From the NCBI GenBank assembly GCA_965651935.1, contig CBFGTC010000016.1, positions 1 to 40,021 of the forward strand: a DNA stretch of 40,021 bases, written 5' to 3'. A program made the position numbers and the translations under genes. Each line of letters begins with the position of its first letter. The stretch's first letter is position 1. The notes under the pieces are model-generated. The model did not search any database. It had not been told where the DNA came from and worked only from the letters and a program-made list of their open reading frames with translations. Shown in pieces: positions 16,013 to 24,041 of the stretch. The DNA is from JAFEDN01 sp965651935 (GTDB lineage Bacteria; Pseudomonadota; Gammaproteobacteria; Coxiellales; Coxiellaceae).

Positions 16013-16955
16013 GATATTTATCGGCGTCTAATGCTGCCATGCAGCCTGCGCCTGCGGAAGTGACCGCTTGACGATAAATCGGATCAGATACGTCACCTGC
16101 GGCAAAAACGCCAGGGATATTCGTCAAAGTGGCATTGCCGTGTGAGCCGGATTTCACGATTAAATAACCGTTTTCAGTCATATCCAACTGTCCGCGGAAA
16201 ATTTTAGTATTGGGGTCATGACCTATGGCAATAAACACTCCCGAGGCAGAAATTTCTTGGGTCTGTTGAGTATGAACATTTTTAAGTCGAACGCCGGTCA
16301 CTTCTTTATTATCACCAAGCACTTCATCTAATATACTATCCCAAACTATCGTGATTTTTCCGCTTTTAACTTTTTCCATTAAGCGGTCCACCATAATTTT
16401 CTCAGCTCGGAACTGCTGACGCCGATGCACCAAAGTCACCTGTTCGACAATATTCGCCAGGTACAAGGCTTCTTCCACCGCCGTATTTCCTCCACCTACC
16501 ACGATCACTTTTTTACCGCGAAAGAAAAAACCATCGCAAGTGGCGCAAGCAGAAACTCCTTTTCCCATATACGCGCTTTCAGAAGGAATACCCAAATAAC
16601 GGGCCGAGGCCCCAGTGGCTATAATTAAAGCATCACATGAATACCTACCAAAATCACCATCCAATAAAAAAGGCCGTTGTTTTAGGTCTACTTGTTTAAT
16701 TTGATCAAAAATAATTTTAGTTTCAAAGCGTTGAGCGTGCTTTAACATGCGCTCCATTAAGTCAGGGCCTTGTAAGTCTTCTACGTCACCAGGCCAATTG
16801 TCCACTTCGGTAGTAGTAGTTAATTGGCCACCTTGCTGCATACCGGTGATGATAGCTGGCTTTAAATTAGCGCGCGCGGCATAGATTGCGGCAGTATATC
16901 CCGCTGGTCCTGAACCTAAAATAATTAATTGATGATGCTGACGTTGTTGACTCAT
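15999..16955 (-). CDS. trxB: Thioredoxin reductase
   Basis: This 318-residue FAD enzyme reduces thioredoxin with NADPH. Motifs: FAD-binding ILGSGPAGYTAAIYAARAN, the redox pair C137/C140 in SACATCDGFFF, NADPH-binding VVVGGGNTAVEEALYL, HRRQQFRAEK, and the final FAD motif GVFAAGDVSDPIYRQAVTSA. The start at 16955 (MSQQRQHHQL) is chosen because a GGGGGAG ribosome site lies upstream; the longer open frame would run into the divergent ftsK. It forms the conserved trxB-ftsK divergent pair. Confidence 0.95.
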   Translation of the reverse strand: MSQQRQHHQLIILGSGPAGYTAAIYAARANLKPAIITGMQQGGQLTTTTEVDNWPGDVEDLQGPDLMERMLKHAQRFETKIIFDQIKQVDLKQRPFLLDGDFGRYSCDALIIATGASARYLGIPSESAYMGKGVSACATCDGFFFRGKKVIVVGGGNTAVEEALYLANIVEQVTLVHRRQQFRAEKIMVDRLMEKVKSGKITIVWDSILDEVLGDNKEVTGVRLKNVHTQQTQEISASGVFIAIGHDPNTKIFRGQLDMTENGYLIVKSGSHGNATLTNIPGVFAAGDVSDPIYRQAVTSAGAGCMAALDADKYLTEN

Positions 16956-17025
16956 TGACTTCGCTCCCCCCGCATGGATAATAACAAAATAATCAGCCAA
17001 ATCCCACACATAACAAGGAGCAATT

Positions 17026-19344
17026 TTGACAAAAAAAAAGCGCGGACGTAAATCAGAACGAGCCAAAGCTAACACAGTAAAGCCTCAAGTTCGTGAATTT
17101 TTAATACACCGATTACAAGAAGGCATGATTTTATCGGTATTAGCGATAGCGGGTTTTTTATTATTGGCTCTAATTACTTACCATCCAACCGATCCCAGTT
17201 GGTCTAATTTGGTCAGCGCGGATCAAGTCCAAAACTCGGCTGGGCGAGCAGGCGCTTGGTTTGCGGATGTGCTATTGCATTTATGCGGAGATTTGTCTTA
17301 TCTGCTCCCTCTCTTACTGATTTACACAGCCTGGTTATTATTCTCGCGCCGCAATGAAAAAACGGCAGCGACTTCATTCAAAACATTAAATAGCAGCCTT
17401 AGGATTTTAGGGTTCGCGTTAATCATAGGCGCAGGAGCCGGTTTAGCTGGAATGGCGTTTGCCGGCGGCGGAATTCTAGGCAGTTTAATCGATTCAGGCA
17501 TGGTAAAAACTTTCAATAGGGCAGGGACGGCTTTATTACTGATGTTTTTTTTCTTAATTGGGTTTACTTTATTCACTGGCATGTCTTGGGTTAAAAGCAG
17601 TGAAATTTTGGGAAGATGGGTATTAAATCTTATCCGCTGGTTATGGGAAAAACGAAAAACCACAGCAAAAACAGTAAAATCGCTTAAGCTATCCGAGACC
17701 GTTATCGATTCTAAACCAGAAATAAAACCGGAAACTAAGCCAGAAGTTCCTAAATTTCCAAAAACTAAAGTAAAAACCCCGATCATTGCTGGACCGGAGG
17801 AGATATCCAAAGACATGCGCAAAGCCCCAAGCTATATTCAATCGAGTCCAGGGGAATTGCCTTCTTTATCTTTGTTGGATGCCCATAATAATCAGAAAAA
17901 GACCAGAATTAGCGCTCAAGAATTGGAAATTCTTTCGCGGCAAGTCGAAGCCAATTTGGCAGATTTCGGCGTCAGTGTTCAAGTAGTTGATGTGCACCCC
18001 GGCCCGGTAGTGACTCGATTTGAATTGCAGCTAGCGGCTGGCACCAAAGTCAGTAAGATCAGCAATTTATCAAAAGATTTGGCACGATCCTTATCGGTAG
18101 TGAGCGTGAGAGTAGTAGAGGTCATTCCCGGCAAATCGGTGATTGGATTAGAATTACCTAATAAAGATCGAGAAACCGTGAGCTTGCAAGAAGTCTTAGC
18201 TTCTAAAGCTTACGCAAATTCCCGTTCGCCCTTAAGTCTTGCATTAGGTAAAGATATTGCTGGACATCCTATGGTAGTGGATTTAGCGAAAATGCCGCAC
18301 CTATTAGTAGCGGGGACTACCGGAGCAGGTAAATCAGTCAGTCTCAATGCCATGTTATTAAGCTTGCTGTATAAAGCGACTCCTCAGCAATTGCGCATGA
18401 TCATGATTGATCCAAAAATGTTAGAACTTTCAGTCTATGAAGGAATTCCGCATTTATTGACTCCGGTTGTCACCGATATGCGTGACGCTGCCAGCGCCTT
18501 GCGCTGGTGCGTGGTTGAAATGGAAAGACGCTATCGCTTAATGGCCGCTTTAGGGGTCAGAAATATTGCGGGTTACAATGCCAAAGTGCAAGAAGCAGCG
18601 CAACGAGGCGCACCTTTGCTGGACCCGCTGCCAAGACCCGATGATGAAGAGCAAAAAGCGCTGCAAGAATTACCTCAAATCGTTGTATTAGCTGATGAAT
18701 TCGCTGATATGATGGTGGTAGTGGGTAAAAAAGTAGAAACCTTAATCGCTCGTTTAGCTCAAAAAGCCCGCGCCGCAGGAGTGCATTTAATTTTAGCGAC
18801 TCAAAGGCCTTCAGTGGATGTGATTACCGGTCTGATCAAAGCCAATATTCCTACCCGTATCGCTTTTCAAGTTTCTTCCAAAATTGACTCGCGCACTATT
18901 TTGGATCAATCCGGCGCTGAACAATTATTGGGGCATGGCGATATGCTTTATTTAGCTCCTGGAACTGGCGTGCCAGTCCGGGTACATGGTGCATATGTGA
19001 GTGACGATGAAGTGCACCGTGTTGTGGCAGATCTGAAACTCAAAGGCAAGCCCGATTATGTGGAAGAAATATTAAAAGACGTTTCAACACTGGAAGGCGG
19101 AGCATCGGATGATATTTTTGGAGAAGGCGGGGAAAATAACGACGCTGAAAAAGACGCATTTTACGACGAAGCCGTCGCCATGGTGGCTAAGGCTCGCCGT
19201 GTTTCAATCTCAAGTATACAAAGACGTTTTAAGATAGGTTACAATCGCGCCGCTCGGATTGTTGAAGCCATGGAAAATGCAGGCCTAGTCAGCAAAATGG
19301 AGCAAAATGGGACTCGAGAAGTGCTGATTCCCGCGGCTGAGTAG
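17026..19344 (+). CDS. ftsK: DNA translocase FtsK
   Basis: This 772-residue divisome protein pumps DNA at the septum and activates XerCD at dif. The N-terminal domain (about residues 30-195) has four hydrophobic segments, then a short Lys/Pro-rich linker (about 215-250, PETKPEVPKFPKTK) far shorter than in E. coli. The motor follows with Walker A GTTGAGKS at about 429-436, VVLADEFADMMVV, and ATQRPSVDVITGLIKANIP. The C-terminal winged-helix gamma domain (SISSIQRRFKIGYNRAARI, then MENAGLVS) reads KOPS sites. The start is a TTG placed five bases after AAGGAG; no ATG fits better. Confidence 0.95.
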   Translation: MTKKKRGRKSERAKANTVKPQVREFLIHRLQEGMILSVLAIAGFLLLALITYHPTDPSWSNLVSADQVQNSAGRAGAWFADVLLHLCGDLSYLLPLLLIYTAWLLFSRRNEKTAATSFKTLNSSLRILGFALIIGAGAGLAGMAFAGGGILGSLIDSGMVKTFNRAGTALLLMFFFLIGFTLFTGMSWVKSSEILGRWVLNLIRWLWEKRKTTAKTVKSLKLSETVIDSKPEIKPETKPEVPKFPKTKVKTPIIAGPEEISKDMRKAPSYIQSSPGELPSLSLLDAHNNQKKTRISAQELEILSRQVEANLADFGVSVQVVDVHPGPVVTRFELQLAAGTKVSKISNLSKDLARSLSVVSVRVVEVIPGKSVIGLELPNKDRETVSLQEVLASKAYANSRSPLSLALGKDIAGHPMVVDLAKMPHLLVAGTTGAGKSVSLNAMLLSLLYKATPQQLRMIMIDPKMLELSVYEGIPHLLTPVVTDMRDAASALRWCVVEMERRYRLMAALGVRNIAGYNAKVQEAAQRGAPLLDPLPRPDDEEQKALQELPQIVVLADEFADMMVVVGKKVETLIARLAQKARAAGVHLILATQRPSVDVITGLIKANIPTRIAFQVSSKIDSRTILDQSGAEQLLGHGDMLYLAPGTGVPVRVHGAYVSDDEVHRVVADLKLKGKPDYVEEILKDVSTLEGGASDDIFGEGGENNDAEKDAFYDEAVAMVAKARRVSISSIQRRFKIGYNRAARIVEAMENAGLVSKMEQNGTREVLIPAAE

Positions 19345-19378
19345 GGTACAAACGCACGTATTTTAACTAAACAGATTC

Positions 19379-19411
19379 CTTTTACCTCGCCCCTTGTGGG
19401 GGAGGTAAAAA
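19379..19411. repeat. Stem-loop, REP-like relic between ftsK and lolA
   Basis: TTTTACCTC and GAGGTAAAA flank a CCCC / GGGG core with loop TTGT, giving a stem of about 13 pairs with one bulged G. No T-run follows on either strand, so it is an atypical terminator. Its core resembles the first arm of the REP-like element at 27467. Confidence 0.5.
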
Positions 19412-19420
19412 AATGGACAT

Positions 19421-19450
19421 TTGTCGACGCTCGTCATTTTATGATATGAT
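19421..19450 (+). promoter_or_regulatory. lolA: Candidate lolA promoter
   Basis: TTGTCG (19421-19426) and TATGAT (19445-19450) are 18 bases apart, followed 40 bases later by AAGGAGG and the lolA ATG. The -10 is good and the -35 is partial. Confidence 0.4.
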
Positions 19451-19493
19451 CAGCTTTGGATGAGGGATTTTTCTCATTTCTAAAGGAGGAAAT

Positions 19494-20099
19494 ATGTTGA
19501 AACGTTTTTTTTCCGTTCTGATTTTGTTCTTTATTTTTCAATCAGTCATCGCCGACACCGCCAGTAATAAATTAGAAAAATTATTGAATAATTATCAAAG
19601 TTATGAAGCCAATTTTACTCAAGTAAATTACGATAACAAAAACCGGCCTGGCAAAAAAAGTTCAGGGAAAGTGTACATGGCCAGGCCCGGTAAATTCCGT
19701 TGGGAAACCACTTCTCCTTATCAGCAAATAGTGATTGCCAACGGCGATATTCTTTGGGTCTACGACGTCGATCTAGCCCAAGCGACTCAGCAATCTTTAA
19801 ACAAGCGTGGCTTTAATCCAGCGCAACTACTCACTGCACCTGTCAATGATCTCACCCAAAATTACACCGTTTCAGAAGAAACGGACGGTTGGTTTAAACT
19901 CATACCTAACAATCCAGGCCGTGGCTTTAAAGTTGCTTATTTACAATTCAGAAATAACCAACTTACCGGTTTAAAAGTGATTAATCAATTGAATCAGACC
20001 AATATGTTTAATTTTAGTAATATCCATTTAAATCCCAAATTATCGGAAAGTTTATTCAAATTGTCTCCTTCTAAAAAAATCCAGATATTGAAAGGATAG
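19494..20099 (+). CDS. lolA: Outer-membrane lipoprotein carrier protein LolA
   Basis: This 201-residue periplasmic chaperone carries lipoproteins from LolCDE to LolB. The signal peptide (MLKRFFSVLILFFIFQSVIA, cut before DTAS) is clear. The mature part has YEANFTQVNYDNKNRPGKKS, SGKVYMARPGKFRWE, QQIVIANGDILWVYDVDLAQ and the conserved hydrophobic cavity strands. AAGGAGG precedes the ATG. Position directly after ftsK is the classical order; the next gene would normally be rarA, but an accessory block is inserted. Confidence 0.95.
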   Translation: MLKRFFSVLILFFIFQSVIADTASNKLEKLLNNYQSYEANFTQVNYDNKNRPGKKSSGKVYMARPGKFRWETTSPYQQIVIANGDILWVYDVDLAQATQQSLNKRGFNPAQLLTAPVNDLTQNYTVSEETDGWFKLIPNNPGRGFKVAYLQFRNNQLTGLKVINQLNQTNMFNFSNIHLNPKLSESLFKLSPSKKIQILKG

Positions 20100-20119
20100 C
20101 CTAGCAAGACTTCCGCTAG

Positions 20120-20144
20120 AAAGGTGGGTTGACCCATATCCTTT
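20120..20144 (+). terminator. Hairpin after lolA
   Basis: AAAGG-TGGGT, loop TG, ACCCA, three unpaired bases, then CCTTT. The stem of ten pairs has one internal bulge and runs into TTTAAAATC. It could end lolA transcription; the T-run is poor. Confidence 0.35.
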
Positions 20145-20192
20145 AAAATCTTAAACTTGACTTATGTAAAGTTAAGAAAAAGGATACCTATA

Positions 20193-21743
20193 ATGTCAAA
20201 ATTTGAAATTAGAGTACGTAAACATCCTTTCGGTTTTTTAATCATACAAAATCAAGATGATAAGTTTGGAAAAGATAATTCTTATATCTTTTTGAACTCT
20301 CACAAACTTTATTTATGTGATGATCTTTTAAAGTTAAAAGAAGAATTAAAAGAAAAAATGAATAATAAAAAAAAATTACATGACATAGACCGATTAGCGA
20401 AAAAAGGATCTGATATCCTTAAAGAATTAAATCTAAAATCCAATAAACTTTTGGTAAATTCACGCTTTAACGATTGCTACTTTAAATTGACGGATTACTA
20501 TATTAAAGTATCCAAATCAAGCGATGATTTTACTTTGAAACCTTTCAATGCATTTGTATTTAATAATTGTTTATTTGGCACGTATTTCCGCGGCAAGTTA
20601 TTAGACGGTGACATTATCAATTTAGTTGATCATCATCTCAACCCCACCTCTCCTATTGTCGAAATCATCGTCGACAGCAAATTTCATGTATATGAAAAAA
20701 TAATTTTTATCAATTTTAATAATCATATCAGTTACTTAAAAAAATTAAGCGATAAAAATTTAACAATTTATTATCATTTGCCTATACTCGATTATGTCCT
20801 TTCCATGTTACTTTTGCGAATCAAAGACAAACTGGAACCCAAAGCATTCGCAGCATCGATGAGTGAAATTATTCGGCGGGGCAGAATACATCAACAAAAT
20901 TTGCAAAAAATTGCCGAAAAATCCGGCGTGAAAATAATTTTCCTTTCATCTTTTAATAATTTAATTAATCCCAAGCATAACATTTCTGCACTGGAATTAT
21001 TAAAAATAATAGGAGAGCCTACTAACGAACAGCAATTGGTTTCATCGGTCATTTCATTGCTCAAAACGAATTCTTTTTCTCCCATCCTGCAAGAGGTTTG
21101 GGTAAAATTAGCTAATCAAGTGGATTTTGTCCAAACTTTAAATGAGCTTTTAGAATATGCCAATGCCGCCATCATAGCTTACGCTCGCTTAGCTAGCTCT
21201 CAAAAGGATACCATAGGGGTTTGGTTAGCTACTGAAGAATCCCCCGTTTATAAAACTTATAAAAACAAAATGCGGATTAGTTTCGGTGAAGTTGCTTGTT
21301 TTTGTTACTTACCGTCTTATCTCAATTACACGGAAATGACCCCAGAAGGAAAAAATCAAAAATCCCTATTCTACTACAATAGTCAACTTCAAGACCCATT
21401 CGACAATGAAGACGCTGAAATACCCCCGCAATTTTCATGGCAAAATCTGCAAAAACATTTTTGCATCAATTCGCCTAGGCAGTGTTTGAGTCTAACCACC
21501 CAAGACCTGATTAACATATTGATAAAATGTAGTTTTTATAGTAAACGTTATAACCTCGAAGCACAATGTCAAATTCACCAAAGCGAGTTTACATTTTTTT
21601 TTGAAAAAAGCCCTGACAAGATAAAATTAGTCGTTCAAAAAAATTGTCTAACATCTTATCGATACGATCTGTTTTCCACCGATAAGCCCAAACAAGCCGA
21701 AAGCGTTAAATCACACCCTAGCAAAAGGGTTTCTTCAATATGA
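20193..21743 (+). CDS. Unrecognised 516-residue protein, first gene of a signalling operon
   Basis: I do not recognise this gene with confidence. It is very rich in Lys, Asn and Ile, with codon use more AT-biased than lolA or rarA on either side, which suggests transfer. There is no signal peptide and no membrane helix. Residues about 168-375 alternate strands and amphipathic helices, like a Rossmann-type domain. A basic helix (EIIRRGRIHQQNLQKI, about 225-240) is followed by a strand (VKIIFLSSF). WLATEESP (344-351) and CFCY (372) recall the tyrosine/glutamate region of cyclodipeptide synthases, but the catalytic serine is not evident. It overlaps the kinase gene by ATGA, so they are co-translated. 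The start is the ATG at 20193 preceded by AGGA; a TTG at 20157 is a weaker alternative. Confidence 0.8.
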   Translation: MSKFEIRVRKHPFGFLIIQNQDDKFGKDNSYIFLNSHKLYLCDDLLKLKEELKEKMNNKKKLHDIDRLAKKGSDILKELNLKSNKLLVNSRFNDCYFKLTDYYIKVSKSSDDFTLKPFNAFVFNNCLFGTYFRGKLLDGDIINLVDHHLNPTSPIVEIIVDSKFHVYEKIIFINFNNHISYLKKLSDKNLTIYYHLPILDYVLSMLLLRIKDKLEPKAFAASMSEIIRRGRIHQQNLQKIAEKSGVKIIFLSSFNNLINPKHNISALELLKIIGEPTNEQQLVSSVISLLKTNSFSPILQEVWVKLANQVDFVQTLNELLEYANAAIIAYARLASSQKDTIGVWLATEESPVYKTYKNKMRISFGEVACFCYLPSYLNYTEMTPEGKNQKSLFYYNSQLQDPFDNEDAEIPPQFSWQNLQKHFCINSPRQCLSLTTQDLINILIKCSFYSKRYNLEAQCQIHQSEFTFFFEKSPDKIKLVVQKNCLTSYRYDLFSTDKPKQAESVKSHPSKRVSSI

Positions 21744-23020
21744 AAAAATCTGTCCATCAAATGACCCTAAACACCGAGCGCTCGTCCTTGATGGAGGTGC
21801 ATGAAGAAATCATGCAGCTATTGGCTGACCATAACTCTGAAACTTATCGCGTGGTTAAACCCATTGTGGAATATTACGAACAAATTATTTCCTGCATGCC
21901 CGGTAACGTTTATTGGCTGAATAAAGATGGCCGCACCATTGGTTGCAATCGAAATGTGCTGACTATGCTGGGGGTTGAAAAATACAGCGATTTTTACGGG
22001 CTAACCTTTGAAGAACAAGCTAAATTAGGTCGATGGACTCAAAGCCAAGGTATTTCATTTAAAAGGGATACTGAACAAGTTGTGAAAACAGGCCAGGAAA
22101 AAGCCAATGTGGAAGAACCTCCCATACCGGGAACAGATGGTAAAGATATTTATTTTATTACAACCCGTTTTCCCCTATTTAATAAAAACTATGAGGTGAT
22201 TGGCGTAGTAGGCATTTCCACTGATATAACCCAGCATCGTCAAACTCAAGAAGCCTTGAAAAAAGCCGAAGGTAAAGTTGACGGCATGGCTTTAGTCGGT
22301 GCCAGTATCGCCCACGAATTAAGAAGCCCCTTAGCGGGGATAAAATCCGCTTTATTCGGATTGGGGAATTGGCTTCCTAAAATGATTCAAGCTTATCAAT
22401 TAGCCATTGAAAATCATTTGCTTGAACCGGAAATGAACCTGCAAGATATGGCTGAGTTTAACGAAGTGGTCAATAATATTGATAAAAAAGTAGATCAATG
22501 CAATAGCGTCATTGATATGCTCTTGACTAATTTAGGTCAAAATCAAATTAATTTTGATGATTTTGAACCCTGCTCTATTCAGCAATGCATCCAACAGGCT
22601 TTAGAAAAATATACTTTTACTGCTGGACAAGCTTCATTCATCCAAGTCGATATCTCGCATGATTTCTCATTCCATGGAAAAGAAATGCTGGTGATTCATA
22701 TTCTATTTAATTTGTTAAAAAATTCACTTTATTTCATTCAAAAAGCCAAAAAAGGCAGAATTCAAATTAGAACTGAAATAGGTGAAGATGAATATAATCG
22801 TCTTTTTTTTAAAGACACCGGTCAAGGCATACCCGAGGAGATTTTGCCGAAAATTTTCGATCAATTCTTTACCAAGGATACTCATCATGGTACCGGTATC
22901 GGACTTGCATTTATTAAAATGGCCATGCTAACCCTAAAAGGGGATATCACTTGTCATTCTCAATTTGGTGAATATACTGAATTTGTATTACGCTTTCCTA
23001 AAATAACGAGGTTATTATGA
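21740..23020 (+). CDS. PAS-domain sensor histidine kinase, CqsS/LqsS-like core
   Basis: This 426-residue cytoplasmic kinase lacks membrane helices. Residues about 45-165 form a PAS sensor (NVYWLNKDGRTIGCNRNVL, then VIGVVGISTDITQHRQ). The H-box is SIAHELRSPLAGIKSALFGL with phospho-acceptor H192. The N-box is FNLLKNSLYFIQKAKKG with N324/N328. The ATP lid has DTGQGIP and GTGIGLAF. The dimerisation helices (WLPKMIQAYQLAIENH), the ALEKYTF segment and the VIHILFNLLKNSLYFI block are the pattern I associate with CqsS/LqsS quorum-sensing kinases, whose sensors however are membrane-bound. No receiver domain is attached. ATGA overlaps at both ends tie it to the genes before and after. The ligand is unknown. 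Confidence 0.85.
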   Translation: MKKSVHQMTLNTERSSLMEVHEEIMQLLADHNSETYRVVKPIVEYYEQIISCMPGNVYWLNKDGRTIGCNRNVLTMLGVEKYSDFYGLTFEEQAKLGRWTQSQGISFKRDTEQVVKTGQEKANVEEPPIPGTDGKDIYFITTRFPLFNKNYEVIGVVGISTDITQHRQTQEALKKAEGKVDGMALVGASIAHELRSPLAGIKSALFGLGNWLPKMIQAYQLAIENHLLEPEMNLQDMAEFNEVVNNIDKKVDQCNSVIDMLLTNLGQNQINFDDFEPCSIQQCIQQALEKYTFTAGQASFIQVDISHDFSFHGKEMLVIHILFNLLKNSLYFIQKAKKGRIQIRTEIGEDEYNRLFFKDTGQGIPEEILPKIFDQFFTKDTHHGTGIGLAFIKMAMLTLKGDITCHSQFGEYTEFVLRFPKITRLL

Positions 23021-24033
23021 AAAATTTTCAATATTTACCCACATGTTGTTATTACCCCACGCATATTTTATTAGTAGATGATAATTTAGATTTATTAAAG
23101 GACATTGCTTTCGCTTTAAAAAGCAGTCCGTATAAATACAAATCCAAATATTCCACTTCTCCACAGGAAATTATTGAAATTCTGAAACAGCAGGGCAATA
23201 CCATGGAATGTTTTACCCAAAAATATATTTATAGCTCTGAGGAATTTTATAATCCTTCGAAAACTATCTTGAATGTGGATATTCCCGCCATCCACAAACA
23301 AATTTATGCAGAACCGCCCCGATTTTCTCAATATCTCACTTTAATAGTTGACTTTGCGATGCCTGACATGAGCGGCTTAGAACTTTGTCAAAAAATTCGC
23401 GGCGAGTTAAAACTACCAGTCAAAATTATCATGTTGACAGGGGAAGCTGATCAATCGACTGCCATAAAAGCGTTTAATGAAAATTTAATTGATCGCTTTA
23501 TTGTGAAAAGCTGTCCCAATTATATTGAAAAACTTTTGCTCTCTATACATGAACTGCACACCGAGTATTTTAAAGAATTGACGCATTTTATTATTGAAAC
23601 TAGTGCAACTTTTCAAAATGCCGTACGCAAACAGCCTGAATTCATTGAATTGTTCAATAACATTATTCAAGACTATCAAGCAGTTGAATATTATTTGCTG
23701 GATGACTCGGGCAGCTTTTTATTTTTAGACGTTAATAAAAAAGCGACTCGTCTTATCGTCAAATCAGAAGATGACATGCGATTTTTAGTTGAAATAGCAG
23801 AAGATGATCGTCATACACACGCCACAATATTAGAGGCTTTAAGAAATAAACAAAAATTAACTTATTTTCCCGATGAAAAAAGCGTACGGACTCCCCCAAT
23901 GCAATGGCATTTGTATGAAGCAAAGTGCTTATCAACACCCGACCCCATCTATTATGCCATTATAGAAATGGAAGACCACTATCCTTTTGAAAAAGATTTA
24001 ATTTCTTACCGACAATATTTAAATTCTCACTAG
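23017..24033 (+). CDS. Atypical response regulator, LqsR-like
   Basis: This 338-residue protein begins with a receiver domain interrupted by a long insertion. The acidic pair D21/D22 is in HILLVDDNLDLLKDI. The phospho-acceptor D112 is in IVDFAMPDMSGLELC about 90 residues later, where ordinary receivers need about 45. T141 and K164 complete the site. Residues about 55-105 are the insertion. The C-terminal 170 residues show no helix-turn-helix, GGDEF or other output I recognise. The same general plan (about 340 residues, receiver plus unknown output) is known for LqsR of Legionella. It shares an ATGA overlap with the kinase gene and surely is its partner. Its last codon is eight bases from the convergent P450 gene. 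Confidence 0.82.
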   Translation: MKNFQYLPTCCYYPTHILLVDDNLDLLKDIAFALKSSPYKYKSKYSTSPQEIIEILKQQGNTMECFTQKYIYSSEEFYNPSKTILNVDIPAIHKQIYAEPPRFSQYLTLIVDFAMPDMSGLELCQKIRGELKLPVKIIMLTGEADQSTAIKAFNENLIDRFIVKSCPNYIEKLLLSIHELHTEYFKELTHFIIETSATFQNAVRKQPEFIELFNNIIQDYQAVEYYLLDDSGSFLFLDVNKKATRLIVKSEDDMRFLVEIAEDDRHTHATILEALRNKQKLTYFPDEKSVRTPPMQWHLYEAKCLSTPDPIYYAIIEMEDHYPFEKDLISYRQYLNSH

Positions 24034-24041
24034 CTTCGTCG

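Noticed and set aside
19379..19411. Intrinsic terminator of ftsK
   Set aside because: The stem is strong, but the bases after it are A-rich on the plus strand and no T-run follows on either strand. It fits better as a REP-like relic.
20157..20192. TTG at 20157 as the start of the 516-residue protein
   Set aside because: No ribosome site precedes it, whereas the ATG at 20193 is preceded by AGGA. The extra twelve residues have no support.
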